Below, piece by piece: positions 1 through 11,894 of a stretch of DNA of 64,000 nt. The translations under genes and the position numbers were made by a program. The stretch's first letter is position 1; each line of letters begins with the position of its first letter. This stretch comes from Brachionus plicatilis (taxonomy: Eukaryota > Rotifera > Eurotatoria > Ploima > Brachionidae). The notes under the pieces are model-generated. The model searched no databases. It was not told the DNA's origin and saw nothing but the letters and a program-made list of their open reading frames with translations. Location: assembly GCA_010279815.1 (NCBI GenBank), contig QEOQ01000658.1, positions 786,806 to 850,805 on the forward strand, read 5' to 3'.

Positions 1-820
1 GACAAAAATTGTTTATATTGGCAAAAATTCAATCAATTTTTGTTCAATGAGAAAAAATCACGCCAAAAAATATTCAATCAATTGAGAATATTAAGATCGA
101 ACACTGATAACTCATTTAAATCTAGCGAATCACACAATGAGCCTTCAAATAATGAAATCTTATCAATCGAAGAAACATCTATCGTTCAAATTCAATCCCA
201 GTCGCATCTGGAGACTTTAGAATCGTTACAACATTCGTAAGGATTTGTTTTTGAAAATGAAGAATTATGTTTCTGCTACAGTGATAGCTTTTTATTTCAA
301 GAAAATGTCCTAAACGAAGATCTAGATGTTTTACAGCATGCCGATTTCTTCCTTACAATGTTTTTCAGTCCAAAATTTTCTCAATCAGCTTTGAAATTAA
401 CTTATGACGCTTTTTCAATTTGGAATAAATCAAGTTTAAATCTTACGCTGAATTTTGATGTGTGCTCTAAATTGATGCTGAAATTTTGCCAAGATAAAAG
501 GAATTGTTTAAAAAGCAATGCTGCCAAGAGTGTAACCAATTTTTTATTTATCAGAAATATTATTAGACCGAATTTAGATGGAATTTATTATTTATTAATA
601 TTATGGTATAGTAAATTTTATTAATATAAAATATTTTTTAAGATTTTTTTAAAAATTTTTGTTAAAAATATATTGATTTAAACAATCACTGATTAAATCA
701 ACTTTGAGACAAATGTGTGCGGAAGCCAGAAAAGAAATCAAAAATTCATCAAATCCAAATGTAAAAGAATTAAAAGAATCAAATGAGGATGTAGAAATAT
801 TAAACAACGGTGAACTCTAA
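1..820 (+). pseudogene. Unrecognised broken ORF, probably transposon-derived
   Basis: One frame is open from the window edge to 624 except for a single TAA at 238-240. The product is polar and Asn/Ser-rich at first, then has a helical part around 'SPKFSQSALKLTYDAFSIWNK'. A second short open stretch ends at a stop at 818-820 and could be a following exon. I do not recognise the family. The surroundings are all transposon debris, so a decayed mobile-element ORF is the likeliest reading, but a truncated host gene entering from the left is not excluded. Confidence 0.3.
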
Positions 821-999
821 CTATCCACCAGCCTCACAAATACATAATTTAAAATTATATATTTCTACATGTTAAAGAGAAAAAAGAAAAAAATACATCG
901 ACATCAAATTAATTGGAATGATAAATAAATGCAAATCAGTTATGAATGAACATTGAGCCAAAAGCTGATAGGAAAATTAGAAGATTCTGACCTGAAAAA

Positions 1000-1165
1000 C
1001 ATAAAAAGTTCCTTGATGAAATAATTAACTCACTTCATAGCTCGGTGATTATTTGTTCTAAAAAGGTGAATAATAATAAAATTTTCCGTATATTAAATCG
1101 TAAATCAAAAGATTGGTGGGATGAAAAACTTGAAAAGTTACACAATGTAATAAAGCAACAATTAT
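1000..1165 (+). mobile_element. LINE fragment, endonuclease-RT linker
   Basis: The frame encodes a stretch with 'INSLHSSVIICSKK' and 'KDWWDEKLEKLHN', the WW(D/N)xxL pattern found between the endonuclease and reverse transcriptase of CR1/Jockey-like non-LTR retrotransposons. It is only about 55 codons with no RT following. The family match is from memory of the motif; no search was done. Confidence 0.45.
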
Positions 1166-1177
1166 TGATTTGCTTTA

Positions 1178-1252
1178 CTGCTACGATAAACTGTTTTTAC
1201 GAAATTTTCCTTGATTTTATGTAAAGAACCTTACCGCACAATCATGTTAATT
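1178..1252. repeat. Deleted short copy of the 7.5-8.5 kb repeat
   Basis: This segment joins sequence matching both ends of the element at 7535-8463 (the GCTACGATAAACTG end and the GTAAAGAACCTTACC end), reverse-complemented and without the middle. It is an internally deleted member of that family. Confidence 0.5.
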
Positions 1253-1531
1253 CTGCCCCCGTTTTTTATGGTCAAATTTTATTTATTGATAAAGAAAAGA
1301 TGTTTTTCATAATATCTAACAATTTTTTTTAGGGGAATCGATAGTTTTCAACCCGTATAATTTTTATCGTATCCTATGTTTTTATAATAAAAAAGCTTTG
1401 TCTCGAGAATATATGAATCTTTTAAGGATAGAATTTTTTTGTTTTTAAGTTAAATTTCTAATTTTTTTTTATATTCTTTGAAAATATAAACAAAACAAAA
1501 TTAAAATAAAATAATGTAATAATATACAATA

Positions 1532-1672
1532 ATGTCCACTTCAAATGAAAATTCGAAAAAAACTAGCATTCAAAACAAAAGATGTGCTTGTTGTTTTTGT
1601 AACTTAGCACATATCGATCCGAAAACGGTGAGAAAACCTTCTGAATTTAAAAATATCGAGAAACTAATCAAG
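1532..1672 (+). CDS. Cys-rich possible first exon, unrecognised
   Basis: An ATG opens a 47-codon stretch with a C-x-C-C-x-C-x(4)-H cluster ('CACCFCNLAH') and then 'IRKP'-like basic residues, running into a candidate donor (AAG|GTTAGA). It looks like an N-terminal zinc-binding exon such as transposon-encoded proteins often have. No downstream exon could be assigned. Intronic readthrough stops soon after at a TGA. Confidence 0.25.
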
Positions 1673-2232
1673 GTTAGAGTAATTCTTTATTTATGATTAT
1701 TGATTTACAATTATTTGAGCCCCAAATTTCGGGTTCAATTATAAGTGCTTTAGCCATTGTACGAAAAATTCCAGATGGGTTTAATTTTTCGTCTATTATT
1801 ATTTTAACCCTGTTCAGGAGATTAATCGACATATATTTATTCAGATAGATAGATACGATAGAAATTCCTCGCGAATTCTTACCAAATTTTCTTACCTCAT
1901 CTCTGTAAGTCTCAGAGCCAACAAATTTTAAAACTCGTAAAGACAACTGAACCAAAACGCTCAAAAATGTTGAGCCTAATTTAAAGAATGAAAATTTAAA
2001 AATTTATGTTAAATCAATGTCAAAAAAAAAATTTTTTTAATTGGTTTTAAATTCTAATAATATTAATGTTAATGTTGAGGCCTTGTTAAAGTTTAACTCA
2101 CTTAAATTAAAGTCAAAATCCGGACTTAAAAAAATAAAGAAATTTTAGAAATCTCATTAACATTAGCAAGAAAAATTTATTTGTTTTTGTCGAAATAAAA
2201 ATTGAACATTTTAATTCTGGAAATTTTCGATT

Positions 2233-4150
2233 TTAAAAAGGGTAATGTAAATTAGAAAGTAAAATGCATACTGCAATGCAATTTTCTCTATTATTAATAA
2301 AATACTTAACTAGACCATATATGTTTTTATATTTAATGCAATAATCTAATCTTTTAGTTTTTTTATAGAACAATGATAAATAAAAAATATTTTGATAATT
2401 TTTATAACTACATGTAAAATTATTATCATTAATTCTCACATCATTTAATAATGATTTTTCAACTGATGACATTACTATATTCTTATTTCCACTATAAGAC
2501 TAGTTTTCTTAATTAATTTATTAGAAATAAAACTAAAACTTTGTAATTTATTAAAACGATTTATAATTTCAATTCCTTTTGAGCGTTTACCTTTTATAAT
2601 TTTTAGTAATTCACGGTTAGCATTTTCAAATAGAAAACAGCTAAATTCGTTTAAATTGCCAATATTTTGAATTCTCTTACCAATTTCTGAAGTTCATGAA
2701 CTCCGGAAAGCATTGATTTAGATCCATAAAAATAGGCCATATCTTTGACAAAACTTCTATATTTACTTATTTTTTTAATAAATTTTCTACAATAATAACT
2801 AAATTTATAAGATGAGTAAGATGATCAAGAGGAATTATTCCTCTAAATAATGGGAGTGTATAATATATTAAGAAAACTAATAACTCATTTGCTTTCCAAT
2901 ATTTTAAATCATCAATGTCTCTTAGAAGTCTAGGTACAAATTTAGGCACACAAAATTCTTTTAAGCTCCTATTTATTCTTTCCAGAAAAGGTCTGAGGGA
3001 GAATGATTCTTTAGAAAAAGATGGGTTAAACTAATATTCACATTATTTTTTAACAAATCCTTCAAAAATTGAGTGCATGTAATCAATGATGGTACAGTCA
3101 ATGGGAAGAAAATACTTAAGATCATTTAGTACACTTAAACCTTTTACCCCTCTTACGAAACAGTCTCTTTGTAAGCGGTTAATTAAGTCATTATTGTAAT
3201 TACCCTGACTTCGCAGGGGTCCTTCCGGGTTGAAATTTTTGTATGGATACACACGGAAATGACCATTTGTCACAGTCCGTATAGACTCACCTGGTTGATA
3301 GCATTTACTGGATCCATATTGACCATTAAATTGCTTCATATTGAGCATTAAAGCACGTGCCGGTTTGTCCAAAACTGAAAATAAAAGGAAAAACTTAATT
3401 AGTTGAGGTTTGTTATTTATGTCTATTATTTCGCCTCTCTCCAAGCTAATTAGCTCCTTTAATAATGGTTTGAAAAAATCAAAAATTGAAGGTTTTTTCC
3501 GCCCGGTCCAATTCCAGCTAAAATCATATTTGAAAATGTGAACCTATATTTTAAATCAATTTCGTACACAACTAAATAAACTGGTCAAAAAGTTAATTTA
3601 GAAGATTTAAATGGTGATATACCATCTGAGTTTAATGTAAAAGTTAAAAAATCACTATTTTGGTCCATCGACACATTTAAGTAAATGTCAGAATTTATTA
3701 ATCTATTATTGGAATTGGTTGCTGATATTTTTACAAAATTACACGTGTCACAAAATTCGAAACATTCAGGTTTTAATGGATGTTTTGAATTATCACTTAA
3801 AATGTAATTATCTTATCAATACTGGGCGGCAAAATGAATTTAGGATTAGTTTTTCTAAATAAATTAATCACTCCATTTATCGAAGACTTGGTCATATTTT
3901 TTTCAATATATAATTTATATAAATCTAAGGATATTTCTTTTTTTTTATCATAAATTTCGACTCATGAGATGGTTTCGAATTCTAAATTTTTTTTTTGATA
4001 TACAAAAAAATTTGAAGTGTCCGGTAATGAAGCTATTTCGTTGATATATTCCTTATTTTTTTGTTCCTCATTTATTCCGTCTGGAATTTTTCTACTAAAA
4101 AGATGCCTTTAAGACCGTGGTATTCCATTGGAATTATTTATGGACAAATA
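2233..4150 (-). pseudogene. tnp2-like (CACTA/EnSpm-type) transposase remnant
   Basis: Read on the minus strand, the region gives the conserved core of the animal tnp2-like transposase family in order. These are a 'LNSDG(I/V)xPFKSS' block (about 3630-3590), 'NMILAGIGPGGKKPSIFDFFKPLLKE' in pieces (about 3540-3460), and 'LDKPARALMLNMKQFNGQYGSSKCYQPGE' in pieces (3370-3290). 'HVYPY'-like, 'VKGLS' and 'DCTIIDYMHSIFEG' follow (3100-3050), then 'PKFVPRLLRDIDDLKYWKA' (2949-2890). The frame breaks repeatedly, so it is inactive. The segment from 2472 to 2233 is probably the divergent C-terminus. Superfamily naming rests on recalled family motifs. Confidence 0.6.
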
Positions 4151-4462
4151 ATTTTTTCTAAAACTCATCTTCTTAATATTTTAAATCAGTTATTTACAAT
4201 AATTCTAAAAAAAATTTAGAATCAGTAGAAAGTTAAAAAATACGACAAAAATAATTAAAATTTAATATTTTAGTTTGAAAAATAAATTCAAAATTTCGAT
4301 TTTGAATTACAGTGGGTATTTTAAAAACTTGATGGATCCTAGGGTCGCGACTTAATACCGAACCATTAGCGGCCTCGTACTGTACCAACCCAACTGACCC
4401 AAGTAAAACAGTACACAAAAATAGATAATAATAAAAGGAATTTTAAAAATAAATTCTAAATA

Positions 4463-4850
4463 AAATTCAGAGTTGAGTTCAGAGAAAAGTCACAACTCTC
4501 AAGTCTAGTCCAAAGTCCGAACTTTCTTTTTCAGAAGTCCAAGCAAAGACTTTTAGTTTTTTTTTTAAAAAAATTCAAGTCCAAGGACTTGAGAGTTGAG
4601 AGTTGTGACTTTTGATCACTGAATTTTATTTTTAAAATTCTCTAATATAAAGCAGGTCAAATTTTCATTTTAAAGTCGAAGTCCATGCTTTAAAATTTTG
4701 AATATTGAAGAATAACTTTATGCTAAAATTCCTAGAAAATTCTTAAATTTGCCAAATCTATTGCATTAGACATATAAATTTTTTGATATGAAGACTGATC
4801 TAGCAAATTTAAATAAAAGTCTGTACTTGGACTTTGAATAAAAAAAATTT
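4463..4850. mobile_element. Broken copy of the AGTTGTTTAAAAGTC hAT-like MITE
   Basis: A hairpin (4463-4620, with GAGTTG and CAACTCTC motifs facing each other) is followed by sequence matching the interior of the MITE at 43231-43494, including the shared stretch ATTGCATTAGACA and GATCTAGCAAATTT. Ends are degraded and I see no clear target duplication. Confidence 0.45.
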
Positions 4851-4919
4851 TTACATAATTACAGAAGAAAAATTTTGACAAGAATTTTGAATTTACCTTA
4901 CAATTTTATTTACATCTTC

Positions 4920-5230
4920 ATATTTAATAAAATATGCTTGCATCAGGACGCTTGGTATGGTTAGTACGTTTATTATGTTTGATACGGTACGGTTGGTACG
5001 ATTCGGCGCCGTTTATCGTACGATATGGCGCCGCTGATGGTTTGGTTTTGGGCCGCAACCATAAGCCCTTATAACGTATTTGCTCGAATTTAACGACATG
5101 TCGTTATGTATATACCGACATTTCGTTAAATAATCTTTTTAATGTTATAAGACACTGTCGCTAATTCTGGATACCCATATTTAAAGACATGTCGTTAAAA
5201 CCGAGCAATTACGTTAGATTTTAAAATACC
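4920..5230. other. GC-richer patch and ACGACATGTCGT palindromes, no gene
   Basis: 4950-5050 has several GGTACG/GTACGAT motifs and two GGCGCCG sites and is locally much richer in GC than its surroundings. 5094-5200 carries a perfect palindrome ACGACATGTCGT and two further copies of GACATGTCGTT or a close variant. No reading frame or known repeat is recognised. Confidence 0.3.
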
Positions 5231-6209
5231 CACACTTAGTTCAAACCGAATCAAAAAGTTACAAAGCATATAAATAATTAATCTAAGCATCCTCTTAATT
5301 TGACCTAAAATGGAATTTGAACTTGAAAAAAATAAATTATCATAAAGCCTGTATAAAACCACAAAAAAATATAAAACATTTTATTGGTTATTTCCGTCTC
5401 GAATCGATTTTTTGAAAAGAGTGAGAGATACGAAAGTGCTGGTCTAGGTTCCATTTGAAGGAGTTTGAAGAATATAAAGCTAATTATTTCTTCTTTTTTC
5501 CTAAAATAATCAAACATTTACAAATTAGCAAAAATGGGTTCAGAAAACAAATGAATAAATTATTTACCCAGTAGGAAGTCTCCATAGCCGTCAGATGACT
5601 TCTCGGCCTGAATTGGACAATAACGGCAGTTAAGTTAAAAAAAAAAATTCAACATGAATATAAAAAACGAATAATAATTATGGAAATTGAAAAAAGAAAC
5701 ATCCTAAAAAAATTTTTTTTCATATACAATTTATTTTTGTCTATTTATTAAAAAATACCTTTTTAAACTTTCGCTTTAATTTTTATTCTCTTTTATTTAT
5801 TTCATTTTAAAATTTTCATTTTTATTTTTTTTTTAAATCTGAAGGAGCAATAGCTCGGTATGGATATACAAATAAATATTTTTCTTAATTTTTATCTTTC
5901 AAAATTTTTTATAATTTTATACTAAAGAAGTTTAAGTTTGGTATTGTAAAGCAAAAATAAAAATAAAAAAATATTAGAAAAATACTGCAACATAATACAC
6001 CATACTATTTGCACTTATTTTCCTAAACTAATTATTCTCATGTAAATATATAAAAATTAATAAATAAAAATTCTGAATAAATCGTAAATATTTCGAAATT
6101 TTGCAATAATAAATTTTTCGAAAAAAAAAATTAGAGAAAAATCGTAAATATTTCGAAAAAACATTTTTTTACGAAAATTGTCGAAAATTTTCGATTAATT
6201 TTCAATTAA

Positions 6210-7130
6210 ATCTCAACAAGAAGTCGATATTGCTTTCAGGCTAGGGAAGCTCTTCAAAAAGATTATGTTCCTCTTTATCTAGGTTTCAAACACCTAACCA
6301 GGCATGAATGGCTTTCTCACAATACTAAATTTGTGACTCAAGTTTTTCTTACTGAGCCAAATCAATTATGCATTATTGCCGATGGAACTTACTTATTCTG
6401 TCAAAAAGTTCAAATCATCTCTTTCAAAAAAAGACTTTTATTGATGATTTATCATTACATTGGTGATTTTAGGGTTGCTGGTGCTTTAATAAATAAGTAT
6501 TTCAAAAGAATAATACCTAACTATGAAAGTTCTCTTATGACAACAAGAAAAGTGCTTAATCCACTAAACAAACCAAATGATTTAATTAAGTTTGTAAATG
6601 AATATAACCGTAAATTAAAGTCTCAGCACTTTATTAAAATTAAGATATCTGAAATAAATGATTTTCCTAAATAAGATCTTAAAGATATCGAAGATGATAT
6701 TACATTTGGTAAATATCAATTAGGACAGTGCATAAGTTATTTATCATCAATGTTTCGAGAAAAAGATAATGTTTTTGTTTATTTGAAAAAAAATGAGAGT
6801 ATTTTTAATAAATTTAGAATTATCTACTCTGACATACCATCAAGGCATATTAGTAAGAAAAAGTATAGAACTTATGTTAAATATATTCGAAATGTTAACC
6901 TTTCAGAGGCTGTACAAGGGTCGGTATGTGAATGTAAAGTGGGTCACTGAACTTTGGGATGTTGTTCTCATATTATCGCTGTTACTTATTATTTATCTTG
7001 TGGTAATTATCAATCCAAAATAGATGATCCTAGTAGCACTTTATTAAGACTTTGAGGAATAAATGTTTCTGAAGATGATAGTGAGGATGAATATTATACT
7101 GAATATATTGAAAGCTTTGAAGATGTTTAA
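6210..7130 (+). pseudogene. DDE_Tnp_4 (PIF/Harbinger-type) transposase with SWIM finger, broken
   Basis: One frame from about 6210 to 7130 reads 'ALQKDYVPLYLGFKHLTRHEW', then 'QLCIIADGTYLFCQK', the first catalytic Asp block of the DDE endonuclease family. An apparent deletion follows 'SFKK', where the middle catalytic region should be. A C-terminal C-x-C...C-x-H cluster ('CECKVGH' ... 'CCSH') looks like a SWIM finger, and an acidic tail ends in 'ESFEDV'. Three in-frame stops interrupt it (TAA 6672, TGA 6948, TGA 7053). It is a fossil; downstream to 7535 I see only AT-rich DNA. Confidence 0.6.
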
Positions 7131-7534
7131 TATTAAAAAAATTACATTTAAAAAAAAAACTTTTTATATCTGTTTTAATTTACTTTGAAATTAACCAATT
7201 GAGGATTATCAAATTATTTACTAATGTACCTTACATATTTTAATGTGATGTATATCATAAAAAATAAAATTAATATATTTAAAATATTTAAATTATATTA
7301 AAATTAAATTAAATTTATATAATAAAGAAAATATTTATCCCATTCTGTTTGTAAAATTTTAATTAATTATCAAAACTAAATTTTTATATATTCTTAACTT
7401 TGAAGTTACACAGAAAAGGTTTTTCAAAAGCCACCAACCTAATGATAGTTTGAATTTGTCCACCAGACTCTAAGCTTCAAAAAAAGCCCTTGGTTGGCCA
7501 GGTTGGTCCCAACTAAAAAACGGCTGGGACATAA

Positions 7535-8463
7535 AATGAATGGATGTGTGGTAAGGTTCTTTACGTAAAATTACTAAAGTAAAATAAGTAAATTAAATTT
7601 CCGAAAAATTACGAAATTTTATGTAAATTTTTATTATTTTTATTATAGGATGCGATGATAAATATTGGCTGGCTGTTCGACCAAACGTTTCTGATTCGTA
7701 CCAAGTGGTTTGTGTGGTGGTGGTTTTAACTGTTGGTATTCTTGATAAGACGTCCGGCTCATAAATTAATCCCAAAATCAATCGAAATATTTTGAAATAA
7801 TCCATCCTGAAAGTTGTGGTCTTAGAAATTATGACGATAAATATGTCTGATGTATTGATTGAGTCGGTATATTTATATTAATCACAAAAATTACGAAATT
7901 TTACGAAATTTTACGAAATTTTAAAATATAAATAAAGCCAGAAATAACTAAAAATGGCGGTCTTAAGGAATTTTTCTTATTTTTTCAGAAAATTAAAATG
8001 ATAGTTGAAAAAAAAAAATACGAAATTTTACGTAAATTTTTGTTATTTAAAATGGAAAATATGGTAAATTTTAGTAATTTTTTGTAAAAAAACAAAAAAA
8101 AAAATAGGTAAAAAAAAAACACAACTACAATGTAATTTTTAATGATTCGACCAGTCACCGTTTTTCTCAATGACTGTCTTGATTACCTTAGTATTAAAAA
8201 CTTTTATAGGAATATAAAATGATTATCTTTTTTATTAAATAATACCTCTTTCAAGTGACTAAAATATCCTTTACATTTAAATGGTGTAATTGTTTTTTCA
8301 AATTCTCTCGTTGATTATTTGATGCCTTTTGGTGAAAAAAAAGTTTGATGATGAGTTCAATTTACATTTACTATAATTTACGGAAAAACACGTAAAATTT
8401 CGAAAAATTACGTAAAATTACGTTAAATTTCGTAAAAACAGTTTATCGTAGCAGTACAGTATA
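7535..8463. repeat. ACGTAAAAT-rich palindromic element
   Basis: Both ends are dense in TTACGTAAAAT and CGAAATTT motifs in opposite orientations, and a short deleted copy sits at 1178-1252. The right end (GCAGTACAG next to TA) resembles the end of the fold-back at 54127-55050, so a Tc1/mariner-like TIR element is likely. Related ACGTAAAAT-rich patches lie at about 13190-13480, 58560-58860 and 59655-59830. Confidence 0.4.
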
Positions 8464-9107
8464 AACATGTCTCATACACAGATTCCCTGTCAAAAATTAA
8501 GTATAAACGTTTTTAGCAAGATTTTAGAAATACCCAAAGAAAGAATCTGAATGATTTAAATAAAAAGTTCATAAAATTACTGAACAGCAACAAAACATTA
8601 ATCTTTAAAGCATGGCGCCTTATCAAACAAAAAGAAAAGTAGCAACAGAATGTAAACTTAATGTAGAAAACTTACTTCAAGTATTCTAAGAAATGTCAGA
8701 CATAAAAAAAAAACTAGAAACAAAGAAACGAAGAAAATGAAAATGATAATGAAGCTTTGCGAATTGAAAATGATAAATTTGAAGGGGAGGTTAACATAAT
8801 GATAAAATTAATTTTAATTTTACTAATTTAAATTAAATTTAATAGAGAATTTGTTCACAAAGTAATTAAAAACTTACCAAATGGCAAAGTCAGAGGCTTT
8901 AATGATGTTTCTAACGAACTGTATAAATATGTCTCATCCCGATCGCTAATTGAATTGACTGCAATCTAAATAGAAAAAATATTTAATATGGGACTCATTC
9001 CAACTCTCTTTAATATACAGCGGTTTTAATAAAAACGTAACGCAAAAAAAGCCGCGACCAAACAACGGCCAGCACGGCCGTCCGTCCCGGCCTGTTTGCG
9101 GCTCCGA

Positions 9108-10074
9108 ACCGGCCGACCTAAGCGACCTTGCCGGCCGACCTAAGCGTCCTTGCAGGCCGACCTAGGCGATCTAGCCGGCCGACCTTAGCGATCTAGACGG
9201 CCGACCTAAGCGTCCTTGCCGGCCGACCTAAGCGACCTAGCCGGCCAACCTAAGCGTCCTTGCCGGCCGACCTAGGCGATCTAGACGGCCGACCTAAGCG
9301 TCCTTGCCGGCCGACCTAAGCGACCTAGCCGGCCGACCTTAGCGATCTAGACGGCCGACCTAAGCGTCCTTGCCGGCCGACCTAAGCGACCTAGCCGGCC
9401 AACCTAAGCGTCCTTGCCGGCCGACCTAGGCGACCTAGCCGGCCGACCTAAGCGTCCTTGCCGGCCGACCTAAGCGACCTAGCCGGCCGACCTTAGCGAT
9501 CTAGACGGCCGACCTAAGCGTCCTTGCCGGCCGACCTAAGCGACCTAGCCGGCCAACCTAAGCGTCCTTGCCGGCCGACCTAGGCGACCTAGACGGCCGA
9601 CCTAAGCGTCCTTGCCGGCCGACCTAAGCGACCTAGCCGGCCGACCTTAGCGATCTAGACGGCCGACCTAAGCGTCCTTGCCGGCCGACCTAAGCGACCT
9701 AGCCGGCCAACCTAAGCGTCCTTGCCGGCCGACCTAGGCGACCTAGACGGCCGACCTAAGCGTCCTTGCCGGCCGACCTAAGCGACCTAGCCGGCCGACC
9801 TTAGCGATCTAGACGGCCGACCTAAGCGTCCTTGCCGGCCGACCTAAGCGACCTAGCCGGCCAACCTAAGCGTCCTTGCCGGCCGACCTAGGCGACCTTG
9901 CCGGCCGACCTAAGCGACCTAGCCGGCCGACCTAGGCGACCTTGCCGGCCGACCTAAGCGACCTAGCCGGCCAACCTAAGCGTCCTTGCCGGCCGACCTA
10001 GGCGACCTTGCCGGCCAACCTAAGCGTCCTTGCCGGCCGACCTAGGCGACCTTGCCGGCCGACCTAGCCGACCC
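9108..10074. repeat. GC-rich 22-bp minisatellite with 154-bp higher-order period
   Basis: About 44 tandem copies of a 22-bp unit with core GGCCGACCTAAGCG, ending CCTTG or CCTAG. A marker variant, CCTTAGCG, recurs at 9183, 9337, 9491, 9645 and 9799, exactly 154 bp (seven units) apart, so the array expanded as a seven-unit block. GC content is far above the rest of the window. Confidence 0.9.
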
Positions 10075-10465
10075 GTCCAGCCTATTTTTTTTGATTATCA
10101 CATATTTTGTTTAAATAATTTATATTAATAAAAAAAAATTTATTGTCCAAATTAAATTATCTTATAAAATTTATTTTTCCCCAATAAAAATTATTTTTTT
10201 TTTTAAATTTACCAAAAAATTTTTCATAACTTTAATGGTATTACAGAAGCGTGTGCAAAAATTTTTTTAACTTTTTATCTGCATTAGACACTCTTTGTTG
10301 TTTGGCAAAAACAAATTTTTTTATTTAATTTAATTTTTAGGCAAATTTAAAGTGAACATTTTTATTTGGGTAAAATAAATTTAAGAAAATTTAATATGAA
10401 CCATAAATTTTAATTTATTAATATAAATTATTTAAACAAAAAATGAGATGATTAAAAAAAATAGA

Positions 10466-10815
10466 CTGGACGGGTCGGTTGGTCGCCTAGGTCAGCCTGC
10501 AAGGACCCTTAGGTCGGCCGGTCAGGTCGCCTAGGTCAGCCTGCAAGGACCCTTAGGTCGGCCGGTCAGGTCGCCTAGGTCAGCCTGCAAGGACCCTTAG
10601 GTCGGCCGGTTAGGTCGCCTAGGTCAGCCGGCTAGATCGCTTAGGTCGGCCGTCTAGGTCGCCTAGGTCGGCCGGCTAGATCGCTTAGGTCGGCCGGCTA
10701 GATCGCTTAGGTCGGCCGTCTAGGTCGCTTAGGTCGGCCGTCTAGGTCGCTTAGGTCGGCCGTCTAGGTCGCTTAGGTCGGCCGGCTAGGTCGCTTAGGT
10801 CGGCCGGCTAGTAAG
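10466..10815. repeat. Inverted partner array of the 22-bp minisatellite
   Basis: About 15 units, the reverse complement of the left array (core CGCTTAGGTCGGCC). Its first part has a 44-bp double-unit variant containing CAGCCTGCAAGGACC, present three times. It forms the right arm of the fold-back element. Confidence 0.85.
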
Positions 10816-11404
10816 GTCGGACGATTCGGCCGGGTCGGACGGCTCCGACCTGTTGGGACGCCAAAGTTACCGTTGGCCGGCCGGCCGGATCGCTAGCGTT
10901 ACGTTTTTATTAGAACCGCTTTAGGCAAAATTTTACCGATAATTTAAGATTGGAAAAAAAGCAAAACGGATGTGGATAACGTCAGACCAATAACAATTTT
11001 AGACACACTTGCAAATATATATGAAAAAATTAAACTAAATGAAATAAACAAAACCCATTCAGAGACCCCAAATCAATTCGGTTTTAAAGTAATTCGAATT
11101 GTAGCGGGGCAGTATTAACAGTAAATGAGCTAGCATTTAGGATCCTTAGAGAATAATGCGATTGATGCCAGTAAAGCATTTGATAAAGTAAATAGGGTTA
11201 TATTATTTAATTTACAAATAAAAAAGATGAATCCACTTGTAAAGCGAAGCCTAAAAAACAACTACGAAAATTCGCACGCGTTCGTCGAATCAAGGTAAAC
11301 CTTCACCGATTTTCAAAACGACCGATGGTGTAAAACAAGGAAGGCCTTTATCGCCGAAAGTTTTTTCAATATACATTTTTAATTTGCTTACTAATTTGCT
11401 TATG

Positions 11405-11546
11405 ACCTGATGCCATTATTATTTCTCGAATGCTTAACAAAATAACTAAGAATATTTTGTAAAATTTCTGCATCTACAGTAAAGAAGTCTAAGATTATCA
11501 ATGAATGACTTGAAATATCGAGCTTGAAAATAATTGCTCCAGTTTT
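11405..11546 (-). pseudogene. Fragment of the triple-GNAT gene
   Basis: About 140 bp nearly identical to 14206-14350 of the acetyltransferase gene, in the same orientation, covering its third repeat ('LDFFTVDAEILQN' region). It is joined directly to the decayed LINE RT. It shows the GNAT locus was duplicated more than once. Confidence 0.7.
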
Positions 11547-11894
11547 TTAATTGTTTTAACCATAAAACCATAATTTAAAATATAAATTTTTGTATTTATA
11601 AAAATGAATCAAAAACTTCCAAAGAAGAAAACTTTTCGGCGGCAAATTTATTATTTGCATCAAATTAAAAAAAAACACCAAAGTCAATCCGAAATGTTTT
11701 AAAACTTAGCTATTCTAAGTTCTCTTTACAATCCTCATCAGTTAGTTTTATTGAATTCTAGCTTGATTGATAAATATTTTTTTTCTTCTTAAGTATATTT
11801 ACAAAATAATCAAAGAAAAAAGAATAAAAACATAAAAAAACAGAAAATCTAGAGTTCCTTTTACGATCGTTAATTTTATTCGAGTAAATAGCTT

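Larger units (their letters stand above)
9018..10921. mobile_element. Fold-back TIR element with GC-rich minisatellite arms
   Basis: The ends are inverted: left CAGCGGTTTTAATAAAAACG and right, reverse-complemented, AAGCGGTTCTAATAAAAACG. Both are flanked by TA, the Tc1/mariner target. Inside, a GC-rich 22-bp tandem array lies on the left, the inverted array on the right, and an AT-rich spacer (10080-10465) is itself largely palindromic. Removing the element plus one TA restores the LINE frame '...FNIGKILPII...', which confirms the boundaries. No transposase is encoded, so mobilisation would be in trans. Confidence 0.75.
8595..11400 (+). pseudogene. LINE reverse transcriptase, split by a TIR element
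   Basis: Left part (about 8845-9017) reads 'VIKNLPNGKVRGFNDVSNELYKY' and 'FNMGLIPTLFNI'. After the insertion (9018-10921) the same frame resumes with 'GKILPII', 'DVDNVRPITILDTLANIYEKI', 'THSETPNQFGFK' and 'DASKAFDKVN', the fingers and palm blocks of a CR1/Jockey-like non-LTR RT. The frame then decays ('VKQGRPLSP'-like block shifted). No YxDD box survives; at about 11404 it abuts a fragment of the GNAT gene. A short ORF at 8612 may be a remnant of an upstream ORF. Inactive. Confidence 0.6.

Noticed and set aside
1674..1964. 96-codon minus-strand ORF as a gene
   Set aside because: No recognisable motif, no splice partners, and the opposite strand carries a possible Cys-rich exon end.
6672..7055. 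Stop-codon readthrough or recoding in the DDE/SWIM frame
   Set aside because: The frame also lacks part of the catalytic core; decay explains the TAA and two TGAs better.
9108..10815. CRISPR-like array
   Set aside because: Units are contiguous 22-bp tandem repeats without spacers, in an intron-bearing animal genome.
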